From a virus, in IMG/VR virus record IMGVR_UViG_3300023223_000931, positions 1-35,407 of that record: a DNA stretch of 35,407 nt. One strand, given 5' to 3'. The notes below the pieces were generated by a model. It saw only the letters and a program-made list of their open reading frames with translations, did no database searches and had not been told where the DNA came from. This document shows, piece after piece, positions 14,504 through 22,468 of the stretch (positions are counted from its first letter, which is position 1; every line of letters begins with the position of its first letter). Made by a program: the position numbers and the translations under genes.

Positions 14504-15270
14504 TATAGTAGCCTCTGCAGTTGGTTGATGTTATCGTAATTACCTCGGATCACGGCTTTAACAATATCCTTATCAGTCAGATCCTTGGGACTTCCCTTCT
14601 GTAAGATGCGGTAGGTAAAGCCACGCCCTACAGTTCTGTTGTCAGTGAAAGTCTGAAACAATTGATAGAGAACGAAATGTCGAATGATGGGAAGTGGCTT
14701 TCGATTCGGGTTCACTTCAATATGATTGTCCCACACAGCATCCTTCACCTGCTGCCACATCTTGAAACGGTGCGTGTTCCAATCACATTTGTGGCACAGA
14801 CCAGCCTTCGACTGCTGCTTCGGCTTCTCGTTCAACTTCTTTACTTTCACATCAGCGTGCTTGAGATTGGTATCTCCACATAAATGGCACACTCCGGCGG
14901 CAGTAAACTCATGTTGCGCAAAGAAAAAGGAAAGTGCGAAGATTAGCAGGATCACACCGAGGCTCATTCTGACTGCACTACCAGCAGCGGTGCCTCCAGC
15001 GATGAATAATAAACAGCCTATAATAACCAGAATAGTTACCCACGGCAGATGAATACTCCACTTCTTCGAGATTCCAACCTTGCGCACATACCATGGTGGT
15101 TCAACTGGACCCTGCGCTAGGCACCAATTCGTCATGGCTACAAGTTCGCCATACTTCATGTTGTCCGCAGCTTTACAGACAGCAGGGAGACTACTCAGAT
15201 TCCCAAGTTCGTCGTTGGACTGCTCGTAGACCTCAATCACCTTGGTTCGAATCGTACTGGGTTGGTTCAA
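14503..15270 (-). CDS. Two-helix membrane protein with zinc ribbon
   Basis: The 255-residue protein has an N-terminal soluble segment, transmembrane helices at about 74-93 and 100-118, and then a four-Cys zinc ribbon (CHLC at 128-131 and CHKC at 159-162). A basic C-terminal domain of about 90 residues follows. The start is TTG at 15270, coupled to the GTPase stop (TTGA), with no ATG available in frame nearby. It resembles no family I know. Coupling to the GTPase gene suggests the two work together at the membrane. Confidence 0.72.
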   Translation of the reverse strand: MNQPSTIRTKVIEVYEQSNDELGNLSSLPAVCKAADNMKYGELVAMTNWCLAQGPVEPPWYVRKVGISKKWSIHLPWVTILVIIGCLLFIAGGTAAGSAVRMSLGVILLIFALSFFFAQHEFTAAGVCHLCGDTNLKHADVKVKKLNEKPKQQSKAGLCHKCDWNTHRFKMWQQVKDAVWDNHIEVNPNRKPLPIIRHFVLYQLFQTFTDNRTVGRGFTYRILQKGSPKDLTDKDIVKAVIRGNYDNINQLQRLL

Positions 15271-16040
15271 AGGACATGCCTCCCTACATTCTCAATATAA
15301 TCTTTCAGCGGCAACTTGTCTCGACTATCGAGATTGTTCGCTGGGTAGTAGTACGACTTCTCAACTGAAGCCGCAATGAATTGGACGGTGTATTCATTCT
15401 TGATCATGTTCATCGGTGACTTCTCAAAATCCTTCATGTAATAGTCGATTACCTTCTGTGACATCTGTCCTCTCTTCTCCCTACCGAGATGCTCCCAACT
15501 GTCGATCTTGTTCAGAATGATCGTGATCATCTTCACTGACTTCGATGGACGCAGATACTTCTTGATCCAACCATGACCAGGTAGCCAGTACACGATTGGA
15601 ATTGCCGCTTGCGTGGAATGACGATAACTCGTCGATGCTAAGTGCTTTGAGAGTCGATCCAGTTCCACCCAATTGTACTTCTCCTCCCATGTATCTGTTG
15701 CTAATAGTAATCCAATCCATTTTGGCTTCAACTCGTCAACTTGATCGGGAACCATCGAGGCATCGTGCGGATAGTCAATTCCTTTCCACCAGGGATCTTT
15801 GACCCTAGGGATATCCAACTTGAGTCGAGTTCGATATCTGACTCCTCGCTGTGTAGTTGGTATGCGAGTTTGATACACGGGTGTGATTCCATTCTCGAAA
15901 GAGAGATGCATCGTGGACTTCCCGGTATCTTGCATCCCAACGATGGCAAACGGAAGAGTCTTTCGAGGTGCAAGTTTGTAAGCGATGATGGAGCCAACGG
16001 AAACACCACCGTAGATTCCTGCTGTAACTGGATCTGGCAT
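15267..16040 (-). CDS. Small GTPase-like P-loop protein
   Basis: The 257-residue protein has the order of motifs of Ras-superfamily-type G domains: G1 GMQDTGKS at 35-42, a possible G2 Thr in PTTQRG at 61-66, a degenerate G3 in LDIPRVKDP (D76, lacking the usual Gly), G4 NKID at 177-180 and a G5-like AAS at 223-225. Residues 6-22 are weakly hydrophobic and could anchor it in the membrane, as in the signal-recognition-particle receptor beta subunit. GAGG precedes the ATG. GTP binding is likely from NKID; hydrolysis is less sure because of the altered G3. The gene is flanked by membrane-protein genes, so a membrane-linked switch is inferred. Confidence 0.75.
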   Translation of the reverse strand: MPDPVTAGIYGGVSVGSIIAYKLAPRKTLPFAIVGMQDTGKSTMHLSFENGITPVYQTRIPTTQRGVRYRTRLKLDIPRVKDPWWKGIDYPHDASMVPDQVDELKPKWIGLLLATDTWEEKYNWVELDRLSKHLASTSYRHSTQAAIPIVYWLPGHGWIKKYLRPSKSVKMITIILNKIDSWEHLGREKRGQMSQKVIDYYMKDFEKSPMNMIKNEYTVQFIAASVEKSYYYPANNLDSRDKLPLKDYIENVGRHVL

Positions 16041-16043
16041 TGG

Positions 16044-16301
16044 TTACCTCTCATAGGTCACATCCTGACGACTGATGTTCACTCTGGCCCACGCTACGAG
16101 GACGAGAACGAGCAGAAAGAATAACCCACATGCGCTCGTCTCGATCTTGGTGCGTAGCGTCCACGAAGCCACCCAAGGAAACAGATATGAGTTCAGATTC
16201 ACAGCGTCAGCCACTATGCCGTAAATTACAGCAAAGATGATTGTGATAGCAAATGTAGCACCCTGCTTGATGAGGACTTTGGTCTGGGCCGGGATCATCA
16301 T
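16044..16301 (-). CDS. Small two-helix membrane protein
   Basis: The 85-residue protein has hydrophobic segments at about 15-33 and 55-72, with a short loop between and a charged C-terminus. The size and topology would suit a holin-like protein, but many small membrane proteins look like this. Its start overlaps the end of the zinc-ribbon gene upstream. Confidence 0.65.
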   Translation of the reverse strand: MMIPAQTKVLIKQGATFAITIIFAVIYGIVADAVNLNSYLFPWVASWTLRTKIETSACGLFFLLVLVLVAWARVNISRQDVTYER

Positions 16302-16501
16302 TTAAGATTCGCCCTGCGCTGTCGCTTATTCCAACAGGGTTTGCAGAGAATAACTCTAGAATGAATACCCAGTGGATCGGTTCGTTTTGCGCCCTTTCGT
16401 TCGCACAATTGGCATCTCACAACACCATATTTGGCAATAGAATATTCTCGATAATTCTCTAGAGCTTGATAGTGCTCGTAATCTTCATAAATCTGCATCA
16501 T
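16298..16501 (-). CDS. Small zinc-ribbon protein
   Basis: The ATG at 16501 is chosen for its ATGA overlap with the preceding stop; an in-frame start at 16531 would add ten residues. The 67-residue product has an acidic, Tyr-rich N-terminal helix, then CQLC and CKPC 21 residues apart, a pattern also seen in HNH-adjacent zinc fingers of phages, ending in a basic RQRRANLK tail. No catalytic HNH residues are evident. Confidence 0.62.
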   Translation of the reverse strand: MMQIYEDYEHYQALENYREYSIAKYGVVRCQLCERKGAKRTDPLGIHSRVILCKPCWNKRQRRANLK

Positions 16502-16914
16502 CCTAACATCCTCCAATATAGAAACTCCCATACCACCCCAATGAATAACGCTCGTCCAGTCGCATTTGCTACGGCTACGGCTATGTCAAGGAAGATGATG
16601 ATCGTAGCGGCTCCTCCACCATACCCGATCAGGAGCATAAGGAAACACAGGCCTACCAACCCCTTCGTGGTGAACTGGTGCTTGCGCACATTGGCGTAGT
16701 TTCCCTGCACCCCTGGCATCCACTGAGCGTCCTGCTGGACAGAATACGGCGGATATGCGGCCTGCTGGAGCACGGGAGGGAGTGGAGGCTGCTGCGGTGG
16801 AGGTTGACCCATTGGAGGCCCTGGAGCCATGCCAAGAGGCGGCTGCTGACCGTATACACCCATGGGTGGTTGACCCTGTAACATAGGCGGTAGAGGTGGA
16901 CCTCCGTTCGTCAC
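16498..16914 (-). CDS. Proline-rich membrane protein
   Basis: The 138-residue protein has an N-terminal region (1-70) dominated by Pro, Gln, Gly and Met (for example MGQPPPQQPPLPP), followed by a basic KH segment and a hydrophobic C-terminal half (about 85-135) with two or three membrane helices. Pro-rich arms of this kind usually bind partner domains or extend through a cell surface layer. No family can be named. It overlaps neighbours on both sides. Confidence 0.68.
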   Translation of the reverse strand: MTNGGPPLPPMLQGQPPMGVYGQQPPLGMAPGPPMGQPPPQQPPLPPVLQQAAYPPYSVQQDAQWMPGVQGNYANVRKHQFTTKGLVGLCFLMLLIGYGGGAATIIIFLDIAVAVANATGRALFIGVVWEFLYWRMLG

Positions 16915-17483
16915 AGCTTACGCTCCTTGTTCAGCTTCCGCTTCTCCACGAACGGCATCGCTGAGGTAGTAACCTGCACGGCTACATCTGCACTCTTCTT
17001 TACAATCTTCCCAGGTACACCAAGTCCCTTCTTCAGGAAACCCTTCTTCTCAGGATACGCTTCGTGCTTATGCAACTCCATCGAGCGCATCTGCTGATTG
17101 TACATCGTGCGGACCGGTCCCTTGAAAGCAGAATCGATATGGTTGTGGAAGATGTCGAGCACCTGCTCTAGAATCTGAGATTCCTGTCCGTCAGTATATC
17201 CCATCTTCTTGATGTAGGCCTTCATCTCCTCTACAGCGAGTAGCACCTCGAAAGCAACATACTCTCCAAAGGACTTACCCATCTTGACAATATCCTGCGC
17301 TATCGTATCAAAATGACCAGCGAATTGAGAATTTCCCTTCTCACCCTTACGCTGTTTTATCAACTCACGAATCGAACTGTCGTTGTGAATCTTTTCCTTC
17401 TGCGTTTCGCGTCTGCGGTTCACCATTGACGGTGACTTCTCACCATCGGCGTCATCCTCGATGATTGTATCTTCTTCACTCAT
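16911..17483 (-). CDS. Hypothetical charged helical protein
   Basis: The 190-residue protein starts eight bases inside the MscS-like gene. The N-terminus is acidic, then strongly basic (MVNRRRETQKEKI), followed by a long helical middle (EYVAFEVLLAVEEMKAYIKK) and a Lys-rich C-terminus (KKGFLKKGLG, EKRKLNKERKL). It has no membrane segment. It may be a cytoplasmic partner of the channel. No family is recognised. Confidence 0.68.
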   Translation of the reverse strand: MSEEDTIIEDDADGEKSPSMVNRRRETQKEKIHNDSSIRELIKQRKGEKGNSQFAGHFDTIAQDIVKMGKSFGEYVAFEVLLAVEEMKAYIKKMGYTDGQESQILEQVLDIFHNHIDSAFKGPVRTMYNQQMRSMELHKHEAYPEKKGFLKKGLGVPGKIVKKSADVAVQVTTSAMPFVEKRKLNKERKL

Positions 17484-18345
17484 GTGTTTTCACCGTCTTC
17501 ATTATTTCGTTGAGTCCAATTGCATGACGCAGAGCGCGCCCTGCTGAATAGTTGATTACAGGCACCCTGATGGTAGCCGTACCGTTGACATCGAATACTG
17601 CTGTAGGTTTGACCAGCGTTTGCCAGTTCTCCTCATTAGCGTTGGGGAACAAGATAGCCACATCGCTAATACTAGGCTTGGCAATATAGGCTTTCAGATG
17701 AGGATTACTGGAAATTGTGATTGGAATATTATTCACGCCCACTTTATCCTCAGATGAAATCTTGAATTCCTCATAATGAAAGGGAGAACGATCTAGATTT
17801 TCAATGATATATTCCATCAGTAATTTATTGGGTACGATGTATTGTGTACCAGTTGGACTCATAACAGTAGTAGAATAGATAGCTACTTCCCTTACCCACC
17901 CTTCATAGTGGACACCCTTCTCATAATGAGGATGATAACAACGAATGAAGTCACCCTTTCCAAAGGCCCCAGTAAGTAGGATCTCCATCCCTGAAAGAAT
18001 GTGATTGATGATTTGTGTTCCTGCAAATATCCCTACTATTCCAATGAATCCACCACCTATAGCCCAACCTCGTCTAGATTCCTGAGTATCTAACCAACCT
18101 AGAAGATTGACAGAGATGAAAATGATCGGTAACCATGCTGCCCACCCAAGTAGTTTAGTTACAAGGTCAGACCATAGATCAGCAACTTCAGGATGATCCT
18201 GATTACGACTATACATCTTATTGATAATCTTCTTGACCAGTAACCTGAATTTGAATGGTCTCCATAGAACCCACCATAGAGGTGGAATTACCAAAGCCCC
18301 GATAATAGACCACACATCACATGGAATAGCAAAGAGGCAACTCAT
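17476..18345 (-). CDS. MscS-family mechanosensitive channel
   Basis: At 289 residues it is almost the length of E. coli MscS (286). Transmembrane helices are at about 11-29 and 66-85. TM3 at 94-125 is Gly/Ala-rich (GGGFIGIVGIFAGTQIINHILSG), as in the pore helix of the family. It is followed by FGKGDFI at 128-134, EGWVREVAIYSTTVMSPTG at 148-166 and the conserved VPN at 171-173, which is the family's beta domain. The C-terminal part fits the cytoplasmic vestibule. Such channels open under membrane tension and let solutes out. Finding one in a virus late operon is unusual. Role in egress, osmotic control or entry is inference. Confidence 0.87.
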   Translation of the reverse strand: MSCLFAIPCDVWSIIGALVIPPLWWVLWRPFKFRLLVKKIINKMYSRNQDHPEVADLWSDLVTKLLGWAAWLPIIFISVNLLGWLDTQESRRGWAIGGGFIGIVGIFAGTQIINHILSGMEILLTGAFGKGDFIRCYHPHYEKGVHYEGWVREVAIYSTTVMSPTGTQYIVPNKLLMEYIIENLDRSPFHYEEFKISSEDKVGVNNIPITISSNPHLKAYIAKPSISDVAILFPNANEENWQTLVKPTAVFDVNGTATIRVPVINYSAGRALRHAIGLNEIMKTVKTHE

Positions 18346-18836
18346 TTCTTAGGGACCTTAGTAGCGGGGGTGTCATTCCATGTGCCTACCATACCAATGC
18401 TACGCATCACATCATGAACATCATCTTTGATGATGCTATTAGCCTGTGATTTCATCGTACTCAGTTTACCTTTAGTGTAAGTCCATAATCGTTGTTCCCG
18501 AGATGGGAATGCACGATATATTAGAACAGTAAGAAATCCAAGGGAACCAAGACCAACTAATACAGCTCCAAAGAAGAACCCAGGATAGTCGATCATAACA
18601 TTCCTGATCTCAGGTGCATATACCATGAGAAGCATGAACAGATAGACAACTACACCCATAACTGCAATCGCATACCACAAGTTAACTTCATCTACAAACA
18701 TCTCCCCCTTGTGACGAATCTTATCTGCCGTTCGTTCCTGTTCGGTAAAATGAAATTCATCACGACGCTTAGGAAGTAATCTCTTCTGTGTCTTTTCTTG
18801 AGTAGCCCCAGGAAAGGGCATTTCAGTTTGTTCCAT
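18342..18836 (-). CDS. Two-helix membrane protein
   Basis: The 164-residue protein has a charged N-terminal cytoplasmic region of about 50 residues, membrane helices at about 51-73 and 84-109, and a C-terminal region of about 55 residues with helical character. Its stop overlaps the start of the MscS-like gene, so it may be a channel partner or auxiliary subunit. No family is recognised. Confidence 0.68.
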   Translation of the reverse strand: MEQTEMPFPGATQEKTQKRLLPKRRDEFHFTEQERTADKIRHKGEMFVDEVNLWYAIAVMGVVVYLFMLLMVYAPEIRNVMIDYPGFFFGAVLVGLGSLGFLTVLIYRAFPSREQRLWTYTKGKLSTMKSQANSIIKDDVHDVMRSIGMVGTWNDTPATKVPKK

Positions 18837-19153
18837 TAATGGGCTCCAGGGAGATCTCGTGGGTCGATGATTCGAATGCCTGAGTTAGCGAGTGGGACAA
18901 GGTCGCTCAATTCGTAGAGATCGTATGCAGTATAGACAGTGTTCGGCTTTAATGAAGTAAGGACTAATCTTCCATCCTCATCAGTAACACCCGCCTTCCA
19001 ATCTCGATAGTAAATCTTACTCTCTTGATAGGGCTGATGACTGTCGAGCATGTTGTCCACGAATTCCTTTCGCTTCTCACGCTCGGTCAACTCCTCCTCT
19101 TCCTTTTCAGCCCGGGTTTTGCGACCCACGATTAGGGTGAGGAATCTTTGCAA
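18836..19153 (-). CDS. Hypothetical charged protein, TTG start
   Basis: The 105-residue product opens with QRFLTLIVGRKTRAEKEEEE and a highly charged helix, followed by a beta-rich C-terminus. The start is TTG 19153: the frame is closed by TAA just upstream and AAAGG lies seven bases before it. An ATG at 19157 is in another frame that ends after 16 codons. It is the first gene after the gap that separates the tail genes from the membrane cluster. Confidence 0.6.
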   Translation of the reverse strand: MQRFLTLIVGRKTRAEKEEEELTEREKRKEFVDNMLDSHQPYQESKIYYRDWKAGVTDEDGRLVLTSLKPNTVYTAYDLYELSDLVPLANSGIRIIDPRDLPGAH

Positions 19154-19203
19154 ACATTAACCTTTCTACGGTTAAAACGGTTAAAGTAAAAGTTTTGCAA
19201 AAA
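19154..19203 (-). promoter_or_regulatory. Intergenic repeat region, candidate promoter or terminator
   Basis: This 50-base gap is the longest on the - strand. It holds a perfect tandem repeat ACGGTTAAA at 19168-19176 and 19177-19185 (given on the + strand), and is bracketed by two copies of the palindrome TTTGCAAA at 19147-19154 and 19194-19201. On the - strand it opens with a T-run just after the hub stop codon. This fits a transcription boundary between tail and membrane genes, with a repeat-bound regulator possible. No clear archaeal TATA box is visible. Confidence 0.35.
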
Positions 19204-22200
19204 TCACACGGCTTTGATGGCGAAGGTGAACAGTAATCCCATACCTCTCCACACAAATATTGAGTCACCCAACTCAAAATTGGTTGTTGTGGCAACTGCT
19301 GATCCACCTGTCTTCACTGTGTACAATGCTACCTTCTTGACCGGGAAGAGATCATTAAAGATAGTCGTAGTTTGAGGTGGGAAGTAACCTGTGAAATGAT
19401 AATAGGTAGTTCCATCAATCACTTTTCGAAATTGATGAGCATTTACTCTTCGATAATTATCATTGAGTGAATTCATCTCCACATCACCATCTAACAAGAG
19501 AGCAAGATAGTGTTCATTTGAAGCCGTGATTGTTGCACTTTCAATCACGACATTAGATTCACGAATATCGAAGTCGACATTCTCAGGATCAATACCATTC
19601 AAGTTATCCGCCTGCTCCTTCAATCTCTCCTCAAGACGAGAGAGATCGATAGGATGATTATTAAGTCGAATAGTCGTTCGATTACGAATCCCATCATAAG
19701 CCAGTTCAGCAATCTTAAACACATTATCAGTGCCAGTCACATCTGATCCATCTTCCATCTCAGGATCAATAACTCGCATGATACCATTGATGTCGAGACG
19801 ATTATCTGTATGAGTAGGGAAGAATCCACTTACAGTAATAGTTCCTTCCCTTCGTTGAAATCCAAATACATCATTGAGAGCAGATGCATACCGAAAGAGT
19901 TCATCATAATCTACAATCTTCTTGAATACAACTGGATCTCGAAAGAGGTGGAGAGGATTTCCTTCTGTACGAAGAGCAGCTGCCAGTTCCCAATTGGTGA
20001 ATTTGGCTACAAGCGTCTCGTCATCTCCCTTCACTATGAAGTCAGTGAAGGTTTCAGTTTCATTACGCTGAATCTTATTCTGAAGGAGACGCACTGCATC
20101 ATCATCTGCTAGTAAATCTGTATCGTTAGTCACCACATACTCGTGAGTTGCAGGATTAGATGAACTGGGATTATTGGTCGCAGATGCAATAGTTTTGATG
20201 ATCTCGAAAAGGAAGTTAGCACTTCCATCTACAGAAATAGTGATGATTGCACCGTGTTGATCTGCTAGATCACGAAGAGCATCAATGATCCGCCGTTGAC
20301 GGATAGCAAATTTGTCGACTTTGAAATCGCCTGAATCATCATGAAATCCTTCTGCTGAAGTTCCGAATCCATCATCAGTACCACTACCCGTTCCATCTAC
20401 AGTGATGGTCCCCCAATCATCTACAAATGAGGCAATATTCTTGACTACATCTGCAACTGTCATCGCATGTCGCTGTGCAAATGCTAATCCGGGATGAACG
20501 GTTGCTGTAATAATTCCATACTTCGCACTAGAACGATTAAGGAATGTGTTAAATCGAATTGAACGGAAGTTACCTGCTCCTGATCCCTTAGTGGTAGGAT
20601 CAGTCTGCATTCTAAATCTATCATCAGCGATGCCCACAATTTGAGATCCATCTTGCCATACTAATTTCTCATTGGTACTATCGATGACAAAATCTGTTCC
20701 TGGGATCTGTTCTCTCCATGAGTTTCCATACTCAATGATGAATCCATAAGGGGGAATCTGATCACTACTTGCCGGATTCGTATCAACCCAAGTAGTACCA
20801 CCATCTGAACTTCGAAGGAAGTCAAAACTAACATCTTGAATATTCAGAACCTGCCGCCAGATAAATGCCTTATTTCTCGTGTTGTCAATACTAGCATTCG
20901 CTCGTATCGTTAGTGCATACGAACGCCCTGGAGTAACAGGAATAGGATCATCTAGATAACTCAAATAAGCCCAACGCCCACCAGGTAAGAAATACCCTGT
21001 ACCGAACATCGGAATTTCATTTCCACTCACCCATCCTACATCAATTAATCCACTAGATGTACTGGCTTCAATACGATATGTATCAATCTGAAGATCAGCT
21101 GCACCAAGATTATCTCGATTAATGAAATCGATATTCTCTGCTTTAAGTACCGCACCTGGATCTGTAACCTCATCCATAAAGTAGACATCATACCTGAGAG
21201 ATTCGAGATGTATGCGAAAGAAGATGAACAATTCATCACCGTTGGTATATGAAACACCACTCATTGCAGTACGAATATCATTTCCTGTATCTCCTTCCTC
21301 CCCATCATAATAGAAGACACTTCCATTTTGAATATCCACTCGTGCTATGATTGTATTCGTTGATCCATCATCAACTTCAATCTCAATCTTCCCCGCAACT
21401 GCAGTATTCGAAGGTTTGATTTGGAAACAAACCCATCCTGAATCAGGCTGTAGAGTCTCAAGTATTCCTCCAGGTGTAGATGTTGTAATCGATACTGAAT
21501 CTGTAGAGACATTATTCAGTTCAAAATACGCTCCACCCCATCCAAAAGAGAATGCAGCTGAAGTTCCACCTGCCCGTACATTACCTGCAGAACTAGCTCC
21601 CGTTCGAGCAACTTCCCAAGTTATATCCGAACCTGTAATCGGACCTGAAGTGATACCTGTACCACTCGCTCCCTGCCAGCTCTCTTTGAATCCCGGAGAG
21701 AAAACTCGACTCGAAGATGCACCATCAACTGTACCAATAGCAGTACCAGATGGTTCCTGAATACCTCCTGATTCAGTTGTAGTCTCCCACGCCACGACAA
21801 TATTCGCATCAATAGGATTTGGATTTGCAGGAGCACTTGCATCAGAAGCATCCCACAGAGGCAGATAAACCCCCGTGATTGTATTTGATCTAGGTTTGAA
21901 TATGATTGCTAATCTACGATCTGTAGTACCATCATTTGATATCTCACCAATCTCATTTGTAGCGGCAGTCTCCTGATTGATATCAGGAAATCCATGAGGA
22001 TCATCGAATCTCTCTACAAGTGAGACACCAGTAGGTCCAAGAAAACTAAAATCTGTCTCGAAACTTGTATTAACGAAAGACCTTCCCTTTCCAACAAACC
22101 CATTGTAAAGAACACGATTCAATTGTTGGCGAGCAGCGTTCAGAAGAGGATCACGAGCATAGATTTCATACATGTGAGTCCCTTCAGTGTAGATCGTCTT

Positions 22201-22467
22201 CTTTTCGAGAATCTCACCAAGGAAGACTCGATTAGATTCGATATCGAGAGAGATCGTATCTCCTCTCAATACTTCTTCGAGCAGAGCAGACCCTTCATCT
22301 GCTTCCACATTGTGCAAAAAGAAGACACATTCATCACTACGATTCCAACGACGAGTCAGTTGAGGTTTACCCAGAGGCGTTAGCGTGGACGATCCATTAC
22401 TGTATGTTCCACTCGATTTTGTTATGATTGTATCGAAGTAATCTTCACTTGGTGTTGAGATTGACAC
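19204..22467 (-). CDS. Tail hub/tip protein (baseplate-like), large
   Basis: The 1087-residue protein starts with GTG at 22467, with GGAG overlapping the preceding stop region. Residues 1-130 include ADEGSALLEEVLRGDTISLDI and MYEIYARDPLLNAARQQLNR, resembling hub or late-control-type domains in which ring-forming proteins cap the tail tube. Residues of about 130-540 are beta-rich and lectin-like, probably inserted carbohydrate-binding sandwiches. The part after about 660 (VADVVKNIASFVDDWG, RRIIDALRDLADQHGA) again matches phage hub proteins. It lies two genes downstream of the tape measure region, where Tal/hub genes are expected. It probably helps bind the host surface. Confidence 0.62.
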   Translation of the reverse strand: MSISTPSEDYFDTIITKSSGTYSNGSSTLTPLGKPQLTRRWNRSDECVFFLHNVEADEGSALLEEVLRGDTISLDIESNRVFLGEILEKKTIYTEGTHMYEIYARDPLLNAARQQLNRVLYNGFVGKGRSFVNTSFETDFSFLGPTGVSLVERFDDPHGFPDINQETAATNEIGEISNDGTTDRRLAIIFKPRSNTITGVYLPLWDASDASAPANPNPIDANIVVAWETTTESGGIQEPSGTAIGTVDGASSSRVFSPGFKESWQGASGTGITSGPITGSDITWEVARTGASSAGNVRAGGTSAAFSFGWGGAYFELNNVSTDSVSITTSTPGGILETLQPDSGWVCFQIKPSNTAVAGKIEIEVDDGSTNTIIARVDIQNGSVFYYDGEEGDTGNDIRTAMSGVSYTNGDELFIFFRIHLESLRYDVYFMDEVTDPGAVLKAENIDFINRDNLGAADLQIDTYRIEASTSSGLIDVGWVSGNEIPMFGTGYFLPGGRWAYLSYLDDPIPVTPGRSYALTIRANASIDNTRNKAFIWRQVLNIQDVSFDFLRSSDGGTTWVDTNPASSDQIPPYGFIIEYGNSWREQIPGTDFVIDSTNEKLVWQDGSQIVGIADDRFRMQTDPTTKGSGAGNFRSIRFNTFLNRSSAKYGIITATVHPGLAFAQRHAMTVADVVKNIASFVDDWGTITVDGTGSGTDDGFGTSAEGFHDDSGDFKVDKFAIRQRRIIDALRDLADQHGAIITISVDGSANFLFEIIKTIASATNNPSSSNPATHEYVVTNDTDLLADDDAVRLLQNKIQRNETETFTDFIVKGDDETLVAKFTNWELAAALRTEGNPLHLFRDPVVFKKIVDYDELFRYASALNDVFGFQRREGTITVSGFFPTHTDNRLDINGIMRVIDPEMEDGSDVTGTDNVFKIAELAYDGIRNRTTIRLNNHPIDLSRLEERLKEQADNLNGIDPENVDFDIRESNVVIESATITASNEHYLALLLDGDVEMNSLNDNYRRVNAHQFRKVIDGTTYYHFTGYFPPQTTTIFNDLFPVKKVALYTVKTGGSAVATTTNFELGDSIFVWRGMGLLFTFAIKAV

Positions 22468-22468
22468 T

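Noticed and set aside
19110-19157. ATG at 19157 as start of the 105-residue gene
   Set aside because: That ATG is in another frame and meets TGA after 16 codons; the TTG at 19153 is in the correct frame with AAAGG at proper distance.
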